Below, piece by piece: positions 21,214-32,870 of a stretch of 64,000 nt of DNA (position 1 is its first letter; each line of letters opens with the position of its first letter). This DNA is from Quercus robur (lineage: Eukaryota > Streptophyta > Magnoliopsida > Fagales > Fagaceae), in NCBI RefSeq assembly GCF_932294415.1, contig NC_065535.1, forward strand, positions 15,538,282-15,602,281, read 5' to 3'. Below the pieces are notes generated by a model. The model was not told where the DNA came from. It was given only the letters and a program-made list of their open reading frames with translations, and did not search any database. The translations under genes and the position numbers were made by a program.

Positions 21214-22030
21214 TGCATCACAATTGTCACATATTCAGTCTTAATCAATGGGGAAGCTCACGGTAAAATCTGCCCGAGTAGGGGGCTTCGACAAGGAGAC
21301 CCATTATCCCCCTATTTGTTCCTCCTATGCATAGAAGCCTTTTCAGCCCTTATTGTTGGAGCAAATAATAGCCAAAGTCTCACTGGAGTATCTATATGTA
21401 GGGGCTGTCCGAGGGTTACCCATTTATTCTTCACGGATGATAGTCTACTATTCTGTTAGGCAGAAAGACAGGAATGCACCAAGTTGGTAGAAATCCTAAA
21501 ACTCTATGAGGCAGCCTCGGGACAAAAAATCAATGCAGATAAGTCCGCAGTGAATTTTAGCCACAATACAACCCCCGAAGCAAGAAGTGAAGTCTTGGAA
21601 ATCCTTGGACCTATGCAGGGCACAAGACAAGGTAAATACCTTGGCCTTCCATTTGTAATAGGCAAGTCGAAGAATCAAGTTTTGCAAAAATAAAAGAGAG
21701 AGTTGGAAAGAAACTATCGGGTTGGAAGGAAAAAATGCTCTCAATGGGTGGAAAGGAAATTCTCATAAAAGTAGTAACCCAGGCAATCCCCACGTATACC
21801 ATGAGCTGCTTCTTGCTCCTAAAAGGCTTGTGTGATGATTTGGAGAGGATGGAGAGGAATTTCTAGTGGGGTCAAAAAGACTAGGAGGCAAAAATGTCTT
21901 GGGTCAGCTGGAGGAAAATGTGCATGTCGAAGGCACATGGAGGTATAGGCTTCTGCAATCTCCAAATTTTCAACTTAGCAATGTTAGTAAAGCAAGCATG
22001 GTGCATCTTGGCTAATCCAACATGCAATGA
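21214..22030 (+). pseudogene. LINE reverse-transcriptase remnant
   Basis: Translation begins CITIVTYSVLINGEAHGKIC, then PSRGLRQGDPLSPYLF (RT palm), FFTDDSLLFC (the FADD-type catalytic pair, here TDD), ASGQKINADKSAVNFS and KYLGLPFVIGKSK. The frame is intact to the stop at 21456 and continues beyond it to 21690; frameshifts then give weaker matches such as AMLVKQAWCILANP at 21980. The conserved part just upstream (LDMSKAYDRVE) is missing here but present at 6714. It is decayed and inactive. Confidence 0.88.
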
Positions 22031-22566
22031 TTTTCCCCACTTGACAAAAGCAGCGTGCAAGACCGTATTACAAGGACTGTGTTTGTTTTATTACACAATG
22101 TTTTTTATAACTTGAATATGTGACTTTAAATGACATTTATAAGTCACAGTTACACACACATTGTCTAGAACAAGTTTTTGCCTTACTAAAAAGAGTCATA
22201 ATTATCTCCAAAAATTAATGGAGTAAATAATGGCTAATAAAATACCATTAACATTTCCAAGAATAATTCTATAATAAAAAAAGAAAAATATATATATACA
22301 TTGACATGATCCCCAGTATGTACCATAGTAAAGAATAATAAAGAAAAGTCTGTAGATTCAAAGTTCCATTGGATAATGTCAATAAATTTTACATGAGATA
22401 GCAAATTAGAATAGGGTTTTTCAATTTGTAAATTTCAATTCTACTGTGCTGATTTGTTTTCCTTGGAATTGGTAGTTAAGCCGTCACAATGGTTTTTCCT
22501 TCAGAATAATTTTTCCATAAGTTTTCTCAGAGTCACCATATTGTGCATGCTTTTGATTCTAGTGTT
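22031..22566. other. Spacer without recognised gene
   Basis: Probably contains the degenerate 3' part of the LINE and AT-rich DNA. Nothing coding recognised. Confidence 0.5.
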
Positions 22567-23850
22567 CAGGGACAGAACTGCCTTAGGGCTGTGGGGGGCC
22601 ATGCCCCCCCCCCCCCAACCTTTGAAAAAAAATCTTATAGTATATATATTTAAACAAAACATTTACTTTAAGCTCTAAAATTTATATACTTGGCCCCCCT
22701 CCCCCAAAAAATTGACAAGATGACCCATAAATCTCAAAAATAGATAACAAGAAAAATATTATTAAAAAAAAAAAAAAAAAAAAAAAAAACACATACCCAA
22801 ATAATAAGAAAAATCTTTGGACAAATCATAAATATGGTCTAAGCAAAAACAATAACAACAAATCAATTACAAATCCTAGCAAAACAAATCACAAAAACCC
22901 AATTACTTTTACCTAATTTCTCCCTCTCATTTGAGAGCTCTATGCCTCTCTCAAATGACTCCACCTCATAGACACAAAGACAACTCTTATATTGTTGATC
23001 ACTTCATCCACACACTAGTTAATCACCAACAACTTGGATCAATTGTTGTCTTTAACTCATCAATGGAAAAAAATTATCTATTTTTTGAATGGTAGAATTT
23101 TTATTTTTAATGTTTTATTAACTTTGGGACACACTTGGCATGCATGTGTGAGATTACTTAACTTTGGGACACACTTGGCATGCATTTGTGACTTAACTAA
23201 ATTAATGTAATGATTGGAAAATCTTTATTATTTACTTAGTTAAAGACTCAAAGTTACCATCCATTATCATGTGATTGTTTAATAAATCTCTTTTAATATT
23301 TTTTTTCTTTACTATTTTTTCAAACTTGCAATTTTTCAAAGGAAAAATTCTCAACCTTACCAAGACACCAATAATTGTCTTACCCCTTTTTTACTCTAAA
23401 TATTAATGCATGATATTATTAACCATTGTTTTGGCTGTTTTATTAATATAATGCTCGACATAGATTTGAACTTTTAACTATAGTTTTTTGTATTTTTTTT
23501 AAGAGTCTTTTAACTATACATATAGCATTATGAAGTTATTAGTTATAGAAGTATGTGACAAGAGTAGATAATTTTTTTTTAAAAAAAAATTTATAATGTC
23601 GATAGAATAAAGAATCAAACTAATCTTGGTCAGATCTTAAAAGTATTAGGACGTGCCAATTGACTTACAAAACTCTTGATTATAAATTGTCATTTGTGAT
23701 TTTTTTTTTTCAAAATAAAAAATAAAAATAATTAAAAAATTAATGCTAATAATGCATTGTTGTCAACCTCTAGTATTGATATTTCAATTTTTTAAAATTT
23801 TTGAACAAATAACTTTGACCCCCTAAGTTTGAACCCTGGTTCCGTCCCTG
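22567..23850. mobile_element. hAT-like non-autonomous element (1.28 kb)
   Basis: Left end CAGGGACAGAACTGCC, right end GGTTCCGTCCCTG; the reversed right end is CAGGGACGGAACC. Next to the left end is a GC-rich stretch with a C run (22604-22617), and CCCCCTAAGTTTGAACCC sits near the right end. No 8-bp target duplication is evident, so hAT assignment rests on the CAGGG ends. No transposase is present. Confidence 0.6.
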
Positions 23851-24572
23851 ATAAACTGGTTTTAATATTTGGTAGAAAAATGGTGCTTTTATCACACATG
23901 AGCCTCTCGCTCGGTCATAACTATTAATTTCGTGTCATTTGATTGTGAATAGCAAATTGTGACAAAATATTTTGTGGCTAGCTAGCCTCCCAAGTTTCCT
24001 AGCAAAAGACTTTTTCTTTGTTATTGACTTACTGCTACGTTGGGTTAAGACTTACAAGCCTTACTGCTCATGGTACTGTACAATTTCGTTGACTTGCTTT
24101 TCTATGCTCGCTATTTACTTCTTGATCAGCTTTCCTCTAATTGCTATTTTCTTCTTTCTTGATCAAAGTAACATCCCCATCATTTTCATTAATAAAGAAA
24201 TGAAATTACAATATTTGAATATTGAACTACGTGATTTTGATATTTGAACTTCTTGATTTTGATTTTCATTAATGGTACGCTACAATGTTTGAATATTTCA
24301 CTCGCGACTTGGCCTGAGTCACGAATGACTTGTGAAATCCAACCTGTCAAAGACTCTTCAAATTCTAGAATGTGCTTCTCGAATGGCCTGTTTCACGAAT
24401 TGGCACTCGCGAGCTAGTCGTGAAATCCTCATTTTCACAGAATTTTCAGCAAACTCTCACACACAACCCTTACATTAAATCCCACAAAAATGTAGGGAAA
24501 TGATTGAACATAATTACAATCAAATTTGACACGGAATTAAAGCCAATAAAAAACATAGTTGTAAATCACAAT
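23851..24572. other. Spacer with a possible LTR fragment
   Basis: The part 24296-24570 (ACTCGCGACTTGGCC, GTTTCACGAATTGGCACTCGCGAGC) is GC-richer and ends just before the split hAT-like end, so it may be a retroelement fragment. Not resolved. Confidence 0.3.
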
Positions 24573-24611
24573 TTACAAAACTCTTGATTATAAATTGTCA
24601 TTTGTGATTTT

Positions 24612-25625
24612 TGATAGGCCAAAAACGAATTGACCCATTGTGATAAATTAATTGATTAATTAGCAAAGTTTATTAATTAATCAAATTAACATGCAATGTA
24701 TATGACAGCACAAACAAATCACCAATTAAACTAAGTATGCAACGGAAAACAAATTTACATAGTAATTTGTTTACGAATGGGGAAAACCAACACGGCAAAA
24801 ACCCCACCAGATGATTTTAAGGTTACCACTCCTGACAATCCACTATTATTAAAACAAGCGGTTACAAGTAAAGGAATCGTAGTAGCTTATACCAACCTAC
24901 AGTTGAACCCTTATCCCAATACCCAATTGAACTTGTTCTATAATGATAATCTCTCATTTTAATGCACGACTCCCAGGTCGTGACTAACCAATTGCACGGA
25001 TCCTAGTACATGACTTCAATCACCAACTAGAGAAGGTTGTTGGCTGCAAAGTTCTTCAGTTAATCACACGATGAATATCGAGAAGCTTCTTGGTTACGAA
25101 ACCCTACGATGCACAAACACAACAGCTTATTCACAAGAAAAATGAATTAGGACAAATTCTGTCTTCAGTCACAACTTGCTTGAACAAACTTTACTCAACA
25201 CTTGTGCAACTTGTGTCACCTTTGATGGCCCTTAAAATAATCTTTTTTATATGTCTAGGGTTGTAAGAAAAGAAAACCCAAACATACAATCACGGATTGA
25301 ATGAAAAACAATTCTGAAAAGCTGAACTTCATAAACCTTGACAAATACCCTATCGGTCAAGCTGCTGTCGAGCCACGGGTTGGAACAGCTCTTCAAGGCT
25401 TAATAGAGGCTAGCTGTCGAGTTTTAACGAATAGCACTTTTCTCACTTGAATCTTGAACAGACTTGCATGACTTTAACACTTGAACTTGAAATAAGATTT
25501 CTTGAAGTACCAAACACATCCTAGATTTACCCAAATACAAGTAAAGTGTGTTTTGTCAAAAAATTAACTAATTACATAAAATAGTGACATATGTTCCTAA
25601 CAAGTGAATCACATATGTCCTAACA
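24612..25625. mobile_element. Solo-LTR-like insertion (1.0 kb) inside the hAT-like end
   Basis: It begins TGATAGGCCAAAAACG and ends TATGTCCTAACA, so TG...CA ends fit an LTR. The short frame beginning MGKTNTAKTPPDD has no known match and looks fortuitous. T-rich flanks make the target duplication ambiguous. A TATA-like TTTTTTATATG lies at 25243. Confidence 0.5.
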
Positions 25626-25731
25626 AATTTTTTTTTTTCAAAATAAAAAATACAAATAATTAAAAAATTAATGCTAATAATGCATTGTTGACAACCTCTA
25701 ATATTAATATTTCAATTTTTAAAAATCTTTG

Positions 25732-27575
25732 TGTTGACGAAAATTGTTTAACCAATGTTTAACAATAATTGCTAATTTATGTTTAACGAACGTTGTCGAC
25801 TTATGTTTAACAAACGTCGTCAAATTATGTTTAACAAATATTGTCAATTGAGGCAAATTCGTCAAACATAATTTCACCCATAGGCCTTTTGGCGTATGGG
25901 TTTTATTGATGTGAGTTGTACCCATTCAAGATAATGTATCTCTTAATTACAATCCCTTGTTTCAAGGGAAGACCTTTTGATTCCAATCATGTCATCTTTG
26001 TACATAAGTTTATTTATTTTTATGTTCAAGGGAACATATGTCTTTATTTATTTGTGGTTGCACCTAATAATTTATTTAGGTTGCCTACGTACCCTTGGCG
26101 GGGATCAAGCCACTTTGTAGTTCTTAATTTGAGGTTTTAGCTTTAAAGTTTCGAATATGGTTTTGTTCCCATTTTAAATGATGGATCTTTAAGTCAATAC
26201 TTTGGCTTTTAATTAAGTATTGGTATAATTTTGTATTTGGGTGAGATAATTGGTTTAAATCTCAAGGATAAGTCAATGACCATGTTTTTTTTATGGAAAT
26301 TGAATCAAGGATTCTCTTTTTGAGAAGTTAAAGTTCCAAGTAATTTTCCCTTTCTTCCATAATATTTTGATTGAAGTTTCCAAATTTAATTAATGGAAAG
26401 AAAACTCCTTTGAAGCAATTATTATTTTTTATGAACATTGGGAATTAGAAAATTTCCTAAATCAATTTTTTACAGTCATTTTATTTTAAGAATTATTAAC
26501 TCTAATCTTGTTTAAAGAATTAATAATCCCAAAGAATTAGTCACAATTAATTTGGTAGAGTTAATGCCTCCATTAATTTGATGATGGAGTCAAGAACTCC
26601 ATAAAAAATGGTAGAGTCAAGGACTCCAATTTTAGGGTAGAGTCAAGGACTCCAATTTTAAGAGAAAAGACATTACAACACAAATTGAGAGAAATTTTAT
26701 TTGGTTATTTTCAAATAGGATTTAAGAGTCAGGGGCTCTTGTATAAAGTTTCATGTATGGAGTTAGGAACTCCTCATGAAACCCAACCCTATTTGTTTTC
26801 CCAAACAAAAATTATTTGAAGAAGGTTGAGAGAAAAGATTTTGGTATTGAGAGAATTTTTATTTGGTAATGTACAAATAGGAGTTATGAGTCAAGGACTC
26901 ATATTTAAAACTTCATGTATAGAGTTAGGAACTCCCCATGAAACTCGATCCTATTTTCATTAACAAAGCAAAAATTCAAATTTGAGAATGAGGGAGAAAG
27001 AGATTTAGAGAAGAAAGGGACTGATGTAAAATCTCATATACGAACCTATGCTGCGTATTTCTCCTCTGCTTGATGTTACTCTCTCTGTATGTGCCTCTCT
27101 TTTTTTCTTCTCTCTATGTCTTTGCCGTGTGTGTGTGCACTTGCTCTCTTTTTATGTCTCTGCTTTCTTTCCTCCCATTCTTTTTCTTATTCTTTTTTTT
27201 TTTTCTCTTTTTTTCTTGCGTGCCTCCCTCTATTTATAGAGAGATTCCAAAGAAGTTGCTCCCTTATTTTTCTCTCAACTGATCAAATCATGGAGCAGTT
27301 TTCGTCAGTTTTTCCTCCACAGCTCCTAATTTCATGTTGAGCCGTGACCCATTTTTCAGCTTCTTTTCTCTTTTTATTTGTTCCGTTGCTTTTTAAACTC
27401 CCCCTTTTTAGCTTGTGACACCCCCACTTTTCAACTTTTCAGGCCCACTTTCACCAAACTTTCTGGTGATGCCACTTCCTTATTCACTTTTCAGCTTTTG
27501 TTTTTGTTTTTGTTTTACTTGATTTGTGTCCATCTTTTGCTTTTGTACTAGGCAGCAGGCTATGAACGTGGCTCA

Positions 27576-27609
<34 letters not shown>

Positions 27610-27730
27610 GTAGTATTGGCTAGATGCCGACCATACATGACCACATTTTTTTTTGATCCTATGCTATTGTTTAATCCTAGTTGCCATGTACATGCAACAC
27701 TTTTTATAAAGTAATTTTTTGGTTTCAACG
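25732..27730. mobile_element. 2.0-kb insertion inside the hAT-like end
   Basis: It starts TGTTGACGAAAATTG and ends GGTTTCAACG, so the ends are short imperfect inverted repeats of LTR type (TGTTGA...TCAACA). A likely target duplication is CTTTG/CTTG. Inside are four repeats of TATGTTTAACAAACGTCGTC type (25740-25835), repeated AGTCAAGGACTCC phrases (26590-26900), a pyrimidine-rich stretch (27060-27430) and an ATT microsatellite (27578-27610). No protein domain recognised. Confidence 0.45.
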
Positions 27731-27781
27731 CTTGAACAAAGAAATTCGACCCCCCAAGTTTGAATCCTGGTTCCGTCCCTA

Positions 27782-28180
27782 CTGGTGTTATTCCTATTAG
27801 CACAATATTGTGTTTGATTGCTTTAATCAAAGCCCTTACATAATTGGACTAAATAATTAATTGGACATAATTGGCACAATCGGAGTCTCTGCCTATCTTC
27901 TTGTTTAATAAATAAGAACTTATTCAATAAAACAGTGATAAGATTGGAACATTTTGCAAATAAGCATCATTAACTACTGATCTTTCGAAATTGACAAATA
28001 TTATTAAGTGAGAACACATAAGATGGATCCTTAGATTCTATCTGTGATCATAGCTAACATAATAAACAAGTATTATGTGTATGAATGAAAATCCAAAATC
28101 AGACTTGACTTGAGGGAAGGACCAGGGCTGAACCATTGAAATTGATTGTAGTGGTAGAATTCAAAGAGAAGAAATTAACT
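27782..28180. other. 3' flank of the GDSL gene
   Basis: Downstream of the stop codon on the minus strand. No other gene seen; AT-rich. Confidence 0.5.
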
Positions 28181-31100
28181 TTATTGATGTCCGAAAAGCC
28201 TATTGCCGTCATTCTTGATGACTTGAGAAGTAATGATCTTGTATGCTCTTTCTGTGGGATGAAAACTATCCCAAAAAACATAATCATTCACATCTGTACA
28301 GATTGCAGACACTGGGTTACATATTGGAGCTACCTCTATTATTCCTGTACCACAGCACCCTTTCTCTGCTATCTTAAAGCCTGTATATGTAATATACAAA
28401 AAAATTATTATTATTATTTTATAAAGAAAATAGCAAAGATCAATTGGTGAAACAGGAGGTTATTTGCTATTTATTTGATGTTTCAAAAACAATTACTTAA
28501 GTAGCCTCGAATGGAATTATTTCGTTATGTTGCCTCATTTGGAACTCTGACTATATGAGAGTCGAGTTTCAAAGGGTAACTCAAGTCTCAAAAACTTGAG
28601 TTCCATAGAAAAAAACACCTAAGTTGAGATTTTTAAAAAGTTTTTAGTGGAACTCAAGTTTTAAAGAGTCGAGTTCTTCACATTGCTAAATAGCCTCATT
28701 CTGACTCCCAAATGCTAGAGTTCCAAATGAAGCTACTTAGCAAAATAGTTTCATTTGAGGTTAATTAATGAAATTGTTTGTGAAATTCAAATAAATAGCA
28801 AAAGAGGCTAGTGAAACAGGATGGTGGTAATGGTTGATGACAAAGTCATCAAGATAACAACGTACGATTATTATAAAAAAAATAATAATTTTAAAAAAAA
28901 AACTGCTGTAAAATATTCTTTGGGATCCTAAAATATAGGTTAAGTTTTAGGAATTTAAAATGTTTACATTTTGTCATTTTGACCATTCATTTTAAATTTT
29001 AATGTCAAAAATAGAACAAATATAGTGTAGGTTCCATTTTTGTCACTAAAATATGTATTCTATTAAATATATTATTACAAAAAAAATTAATGAGTGTGAC
29101 AAAGTTTTCGTTTAAACCAATTTTGAATAAACCATTTTTGACACATAACTAGTTTTACAAACTGCCATGTCCAAAATAGTTTACATACCATATTTCAAGG
29201 ACAAAAAAAAAATTGTGACAAAAATTTGTGAGTTACCATTCTTTTCAGGGTGTTCAATGAGATCAAGTAGAGGGTTGTAAATATCAAGATAGACCATTCT
29301 GCTATCGGGCATGTCCTTGTTAAGGGAATCCAACAAGGTAGTCAGTTTAGCATTGAACAACATTGCTAGCTGATTGTGGCCTTCTCCACACTTTCTGTGT
29401 AATCCTCCGGCAACAGTTCTTTGTGATGGCACACATCCGATTGGCGGAGCTCCGAGTACTCCAATCCTTCGCGCTCCTAGTGAATAAAGTTCCTTGAAAA
29501 CATAACAAGGGACGTCAAGTATTGTTATTGTTCTTGTTAGTTTATTTTTAAAAACGAGGGTATCCAGACCTTATGGTTATTATGAGGTTCCGTTATTCTT
29601 GTCAATGTCATTCTTTTTTGGTTCTTTGGTAATAGAGATAGGAAAACAACACTATTGCTACAATTATGAGCTTGAGTGTGATCAAGAAAGTTGTGTCATT
29701 GAAATTTGAAATTTAATTGATAGGATGAAACGTTACCTTCAAGAATTGGGTAGCATACTTGAGCATAAGGTCAGTGTAGGAAGCGAAATCGTACTCGTAT
29801 CTTCGTGAAGTAGGTCCAAAATATACATTTGCAATGTCACAGCTACTTAATGAAATGAGATATAGACTTCTGGTTAAGATGAAGTTTGTCCTGTTTGCTC
29901 CAACAATTCCTTGAAGCCTCACAATGTATTCTTTCAACATTCCAAGTTGATCGGACATCGACCAGGTTAACTTTGATAAAAAAAAAAAATGATAAAAAGG
30001 GAAATACATGTTACACACAAACTGTGAGTGCACCCAAAAAAAAGGAACAAAAGTATTGTGCATGTACCGCTAGTTTGGGTGTTAAGGGATCATATCCAGA
30101 GCCACCAGCAGCGAAACAAACACCTGTAATGAGGTCTTGAGGTTGCAGGTTTGGATCCAAATATGCAGGTAAAAGCTCTTTAATTTCCAATTCTGCCGCT
30201 AAAAGTTGAAATGGAATCAGAAATTGAACTTTGGGAACGGATTAAGGAAAATTTTAAAAAAGAATGAAAAATTCTATTTTGACTTGTATGTATTCTAAAA
30301 GTTCAAGTGCGTTTGGAAAAATTTATATGTATAATATTTATCAAAATATATAGTTTATTTGTATAAACTTTGAATTTTTTTTTTTTTTTTTAATGTAAGT
30401 CAAAAATATAGCTCATATAAAAAGTAGGAAAAAAAAAAAAAAAAAAAAAAGAAGAAGAAGAAGAAGAAGAAGAGAGAGGAAAAAATATCTGACATGAATA
30501 GTACAGTTTGTACTATTTTATTTTATGAGCATGTTCACTCACCGCTCCTTGTCCTTATGAACCTCAGGTCCCAGCATCTTTGCTTTTCTCTTGTTGTTTC
30601 TTTCTTTTGTTTGCTCTAAATGTTTGATTTGGTTTGTGTTTTGTGGGTGAGGGTGAAACTCAAACGGGTTTTGTTTTTGGGGTTTGAGATTCTGTTTCTA
30701 TGGGTTTTGTTTTGTTGGTGGGGTTAAATTCAACTGGGTTTTATTTTATTTGAAAGGAGAAGAGCACCAAAACAGCAAAACAGCAAACCCAAATAATTAA
30801 AATTATAAAAAAATAAAGAAAGAAGAAGAAGACCTTCGACCACCAGTGTGGGTTCGTGCAAGAGAGATAGGAAAAAAAAGAAAAAGAAAGAAAAAGACAA
30901 AAAGTGGGTTTCGTGCAAGAGAGGGAAAAAAAAAAAAGTCATTTAGTAGAGAAGAAAAGGTTGTCTGTGCTGTTCACATCAGTGAGTCCCAGGAATTTTA
31001 ATATATTTACGATAATGTAGTAACGTTGTTAAGTTTTAGGGGACAATTGTGAATTATTTGAGTACATATAAAATAAGATATAGTTTATGATGTGATTTTT

Positions 31101-31444
31101 CCAAAAATACAAACAAATAAAAAGAAAATAATACCACGTGAGAGAGAGAGAGATCTTGAATTAATACCTATCATGTCCGATGGGACCTTGCCGTTGCTGA
31201 ATCTGCCCGTTGCAACTTTTCCTTTAAAGTCATTCCCATACGGACGGTAATTAGCCCTAGATGGAGTTATTCGATTGTTGTTGTTGCCTGTATCCACCGT
31301 CGAATCTCCAAAGACAAAGATTGCAGGATAGGTTTCATTTGGTGGTAGCTTTATGACAGCCGTGGTGTTGTAGAAGAGAACAAGCAGAATGAGATTGAAC
31401 AATAATATAGAACAAGGATGGGAGTTCACAAAGAGAGACTGCAT
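28181..31444 (-). CDS. GDSL esterase/lipase, EXL type (complete, copy B)
   Basis: Five exons: 31444-31168, 30198-30068, 29970-29737, 29492-29237 and 28380-28181. All introns have GT-AG ends and the joined 1098 bases stay in frame, giving 365 residues, the usual length of the family. Residues 1-29 are a hydrophobic signal peptide, so the enzyme is probably secreted to the wall or apoplast. Block [13 protein letters not shown] carries nucleophile Ser48. The C-terminal YVFWDSFHPTE carries Asp337 and His340. The conserved GAPPIGCVPSQRT is in exon 4. Block III reads SLSSCDIANVYF where relatives have a GSDDIAN or GTND-type motif, so the oxyanion-hole region is altered. Substrate is unknown. Start chosen at the only in-frame methionine before the signal peptide. 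A paralogous exon 1 lies at 1009-1294. Confidence 0.92.
28457..28810. mobile_element. MITE in intron 4 of the GDSL gene
   Basis: Ends AGGTTATTTGCTATTTATTTG and, reversed, TAGCCTCTTTTGCTATTTATTTG. It is flanked by the exact 10-bp direct repeat GTGAAACAGG (28447-28456 and 28811-28820). The duplication length suggests a Mutator-type origin. It accounts for 354 of the 856 bases of intron 4. Confidence 0.8.
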
Positions 31445-31523
31445 TATCTTTCTACGCTTGCTTGCTCACAGACTCACAGTGAAAGACGTACAGGTTGTCG
31501 GGGAGTTCTGTTTCCTTTGAATA

Positions 31524-31535
31524 TGATATAAATAA
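31524..31535 (-). promoter_or_regulatory. TATA-like element of GDSL copy B
   Basis: ATTATTTATATC on the minus strand, about 80 bases upstream of the start codon. The same element precedes copy A (1372-1380). In copy B the stretch is repeated at 31559-31573 by a tail-only insertion. Confidence 0.4.
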
Positions 31536-31538
31536 TAG

Positions 31539-31558
31539 GTTTTTTTTTTTTGAGAAAG
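31539..31558 (-). mobile_element. Tail-only retroposon insertion (20 bp)
   Basis: On the minus strand the insert is CTTTCTC followed by 13 A. It is flanked by the exact 15-bp repeat GATATAAATAATAGG (31524-31538 and 31559-31573). Copy A at 1372-1385 has a single, uninterrupted stretch, so this is an insertion in copy B. Confidence 0.75.
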
Positions 31559-31623
31559 GATATAAATAATAGGTTGAACTACTGTTTTAATCCTCCACCT
31601 AACCTTCGTCTTCGTATTAATTC

Positions 31624-31640
31624 GTTTCTCAAAAAATAAA
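31624..31640 (+). mobile_element. Tail-only retroposon insertion (17 bp)
   Basis: GTTTCTCAAAAAATAAA between GTCTTCGTATTAATTC (31608-31623) and GTCTTTGTATTGATTC (31641-31656), a 16-bp duplication with two mismatches. Copy A has one uninterrupted copy near 1421-1436. Confidence 0.65.
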
Positions 31641-31662
31641 GTCTTTGTATTGATTCTGTCCC

Positions 31663-31678
31663 TTTTTTTTTTATCAGC
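31663..31678 (-). mobile_element. Tail-only retroposon insertion (16 bp)
   Basis: On the minus strand GCTGATAA then A residues, between ATTGATTCTGTCCC (31649-31662) and ATTAATTCTATCCC (31679-31692). Absent from copy A. Confidence 0.55.
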
Positions 31679-31763
31679 ATTAATTCTATCCCTAGCTCCG
31701 ACAGTGAGGGGAAATTAAATGTGACATGTCTTAATTCATAAAACTAAATAAATAAATAAAGAA

Positions 31764-32112
31764 TAATGTTAGAAATATAAATTTTTATACAAATTTTTTA
31801 CAAATTGTTAATGTGGTGAGTGGTTATTAGTAAATAAAAAAATGATGTTAATAGTAAGTTTAGATAAAAACCAATAAGAATTTGGCCAGAGTTAATTCCA
31901 CATTGAAAAATGAGTATAAGTTAAAGAGGTTTAAAGTCTGTGTATCCAAGAGTTTGGTCATTTTGGATATACACCTCTGTAAGTTTCTTTAAAAAAAAAA
32001 CATTCTCCCCTTTGTATTAAAAATATTTAGTATTCTCAAAAAAAAAAAAAAAATTGGTCACATCAACAGTTTATAAAAATGTTGTAAAATAGTTTGTGAC
32101 TGTAACATTACT
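31764..32112. mobile_element. MITE with a smaller poly-A-ended insertion inside it
   Basis: The outer parts (AATAATGTTAGAAATATAAA to AAACCAATAAGAATTTGGCC, and ACATCAACAGTTTATAAAAATG to TGTAACATTACTC) belong to the family at 17338-17515. Between them about 160 bases from AGAGTTAATTCC to an A-run (32038-32053) look like a separate retroposon. Confidence 0.45.
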
Positions 32113-32125
32113 CATAAATTCTGAT

Positions 32126-32240
32126 AATTTTGTTTTTTATTGTCAAACCAAGACACCAATTAGTTCTTGATACAGACAAGAATTAAACCATAGATCTCTT
32201 ATTCAACCATCAGAAACTTTATCAGTTAAGTTAACTGAAA
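32126..32240 (-). mobile_element. tRNA-derived SINE
   Basis: Colinear counterpart of the SINE at 1712-1822. Minus strand: TTAACTTAACTGATAAAGTT (A box region), then CTATGGTTTAATTCTTG (B-box-like). Confidence 0.6.
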
Positions 32241-32870
32241 TTCACTATAACAAATGTTTTTTTAGTACACTTCGTTAGGATATTTTTCAAAAGGGAAAAA
32301 TTATTCAACTTAGCATCATTGAAAGTTTTGGACAAACATTCACTTTTTGAAAGACCAAGTATAATTTTTTTTTTCTCAAAATTCCTTTTTTTTTTAGATA
32401 ACAAAATCTTTTATATCTAAATAAAACTACTTCTGGAAGATCTTAATTTTGGGGGAGACCATGAACCCCACCTCATCTATATGCATAGTTCTAACTCTAT
32501 CCTCCATCTCAACCACCACATCCCATTAGCCAATTGCAAATTAACATATATTATATATGGATTAGGTTTTGAAATACAACCCAATGCCAGTCTAATCATA
32601 AAACCACAAATAACAACAATTGGAATTATCCATAATTTACATCTTCTGAAGGTTCACGCTTTCATTATTTCTTGTAAATCTTGAGATTATAAGCATATTT
32701 GACCTATTGATGCCTGATTCTCATATTCAAAAACAAGCTTCTTAAAATTTAGGGATGAAAAATAAACTTTTGGTAAAGTTTAGGGAGCAAAATAATATTT
32801 TACCCAAAAACTAATAATAAGTGATGTGGCAGGATTGATATCCTTTATTATTATTATTATTTTGCTAAGA

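Larger units (their letters stand above)
24573..27781. mobile_element. Second hAT-like end, split in three by two insertions
   Basis: Pieces 24573-24611, 25626-25731 and 27731-27781 join in order to match 23665-23850 (ACAAAACTCTTGATTATAAA, then AATTAATGCTAATAATGCAT, then TTGAACAAA...GGTTCCGTCCCT). The gaps are occupied by two different insertions, 24612-25625 and 25732-27730. Confidence 0.7.

Noticed and set aside
22567-23850. Firm hAT assignment by an 8-bp target duplication
   Set aside because: Flanks CTAGTGTT and ATAAACTG do not match; only the CAGGG-type ends support the call, so it is left as hAT-like.
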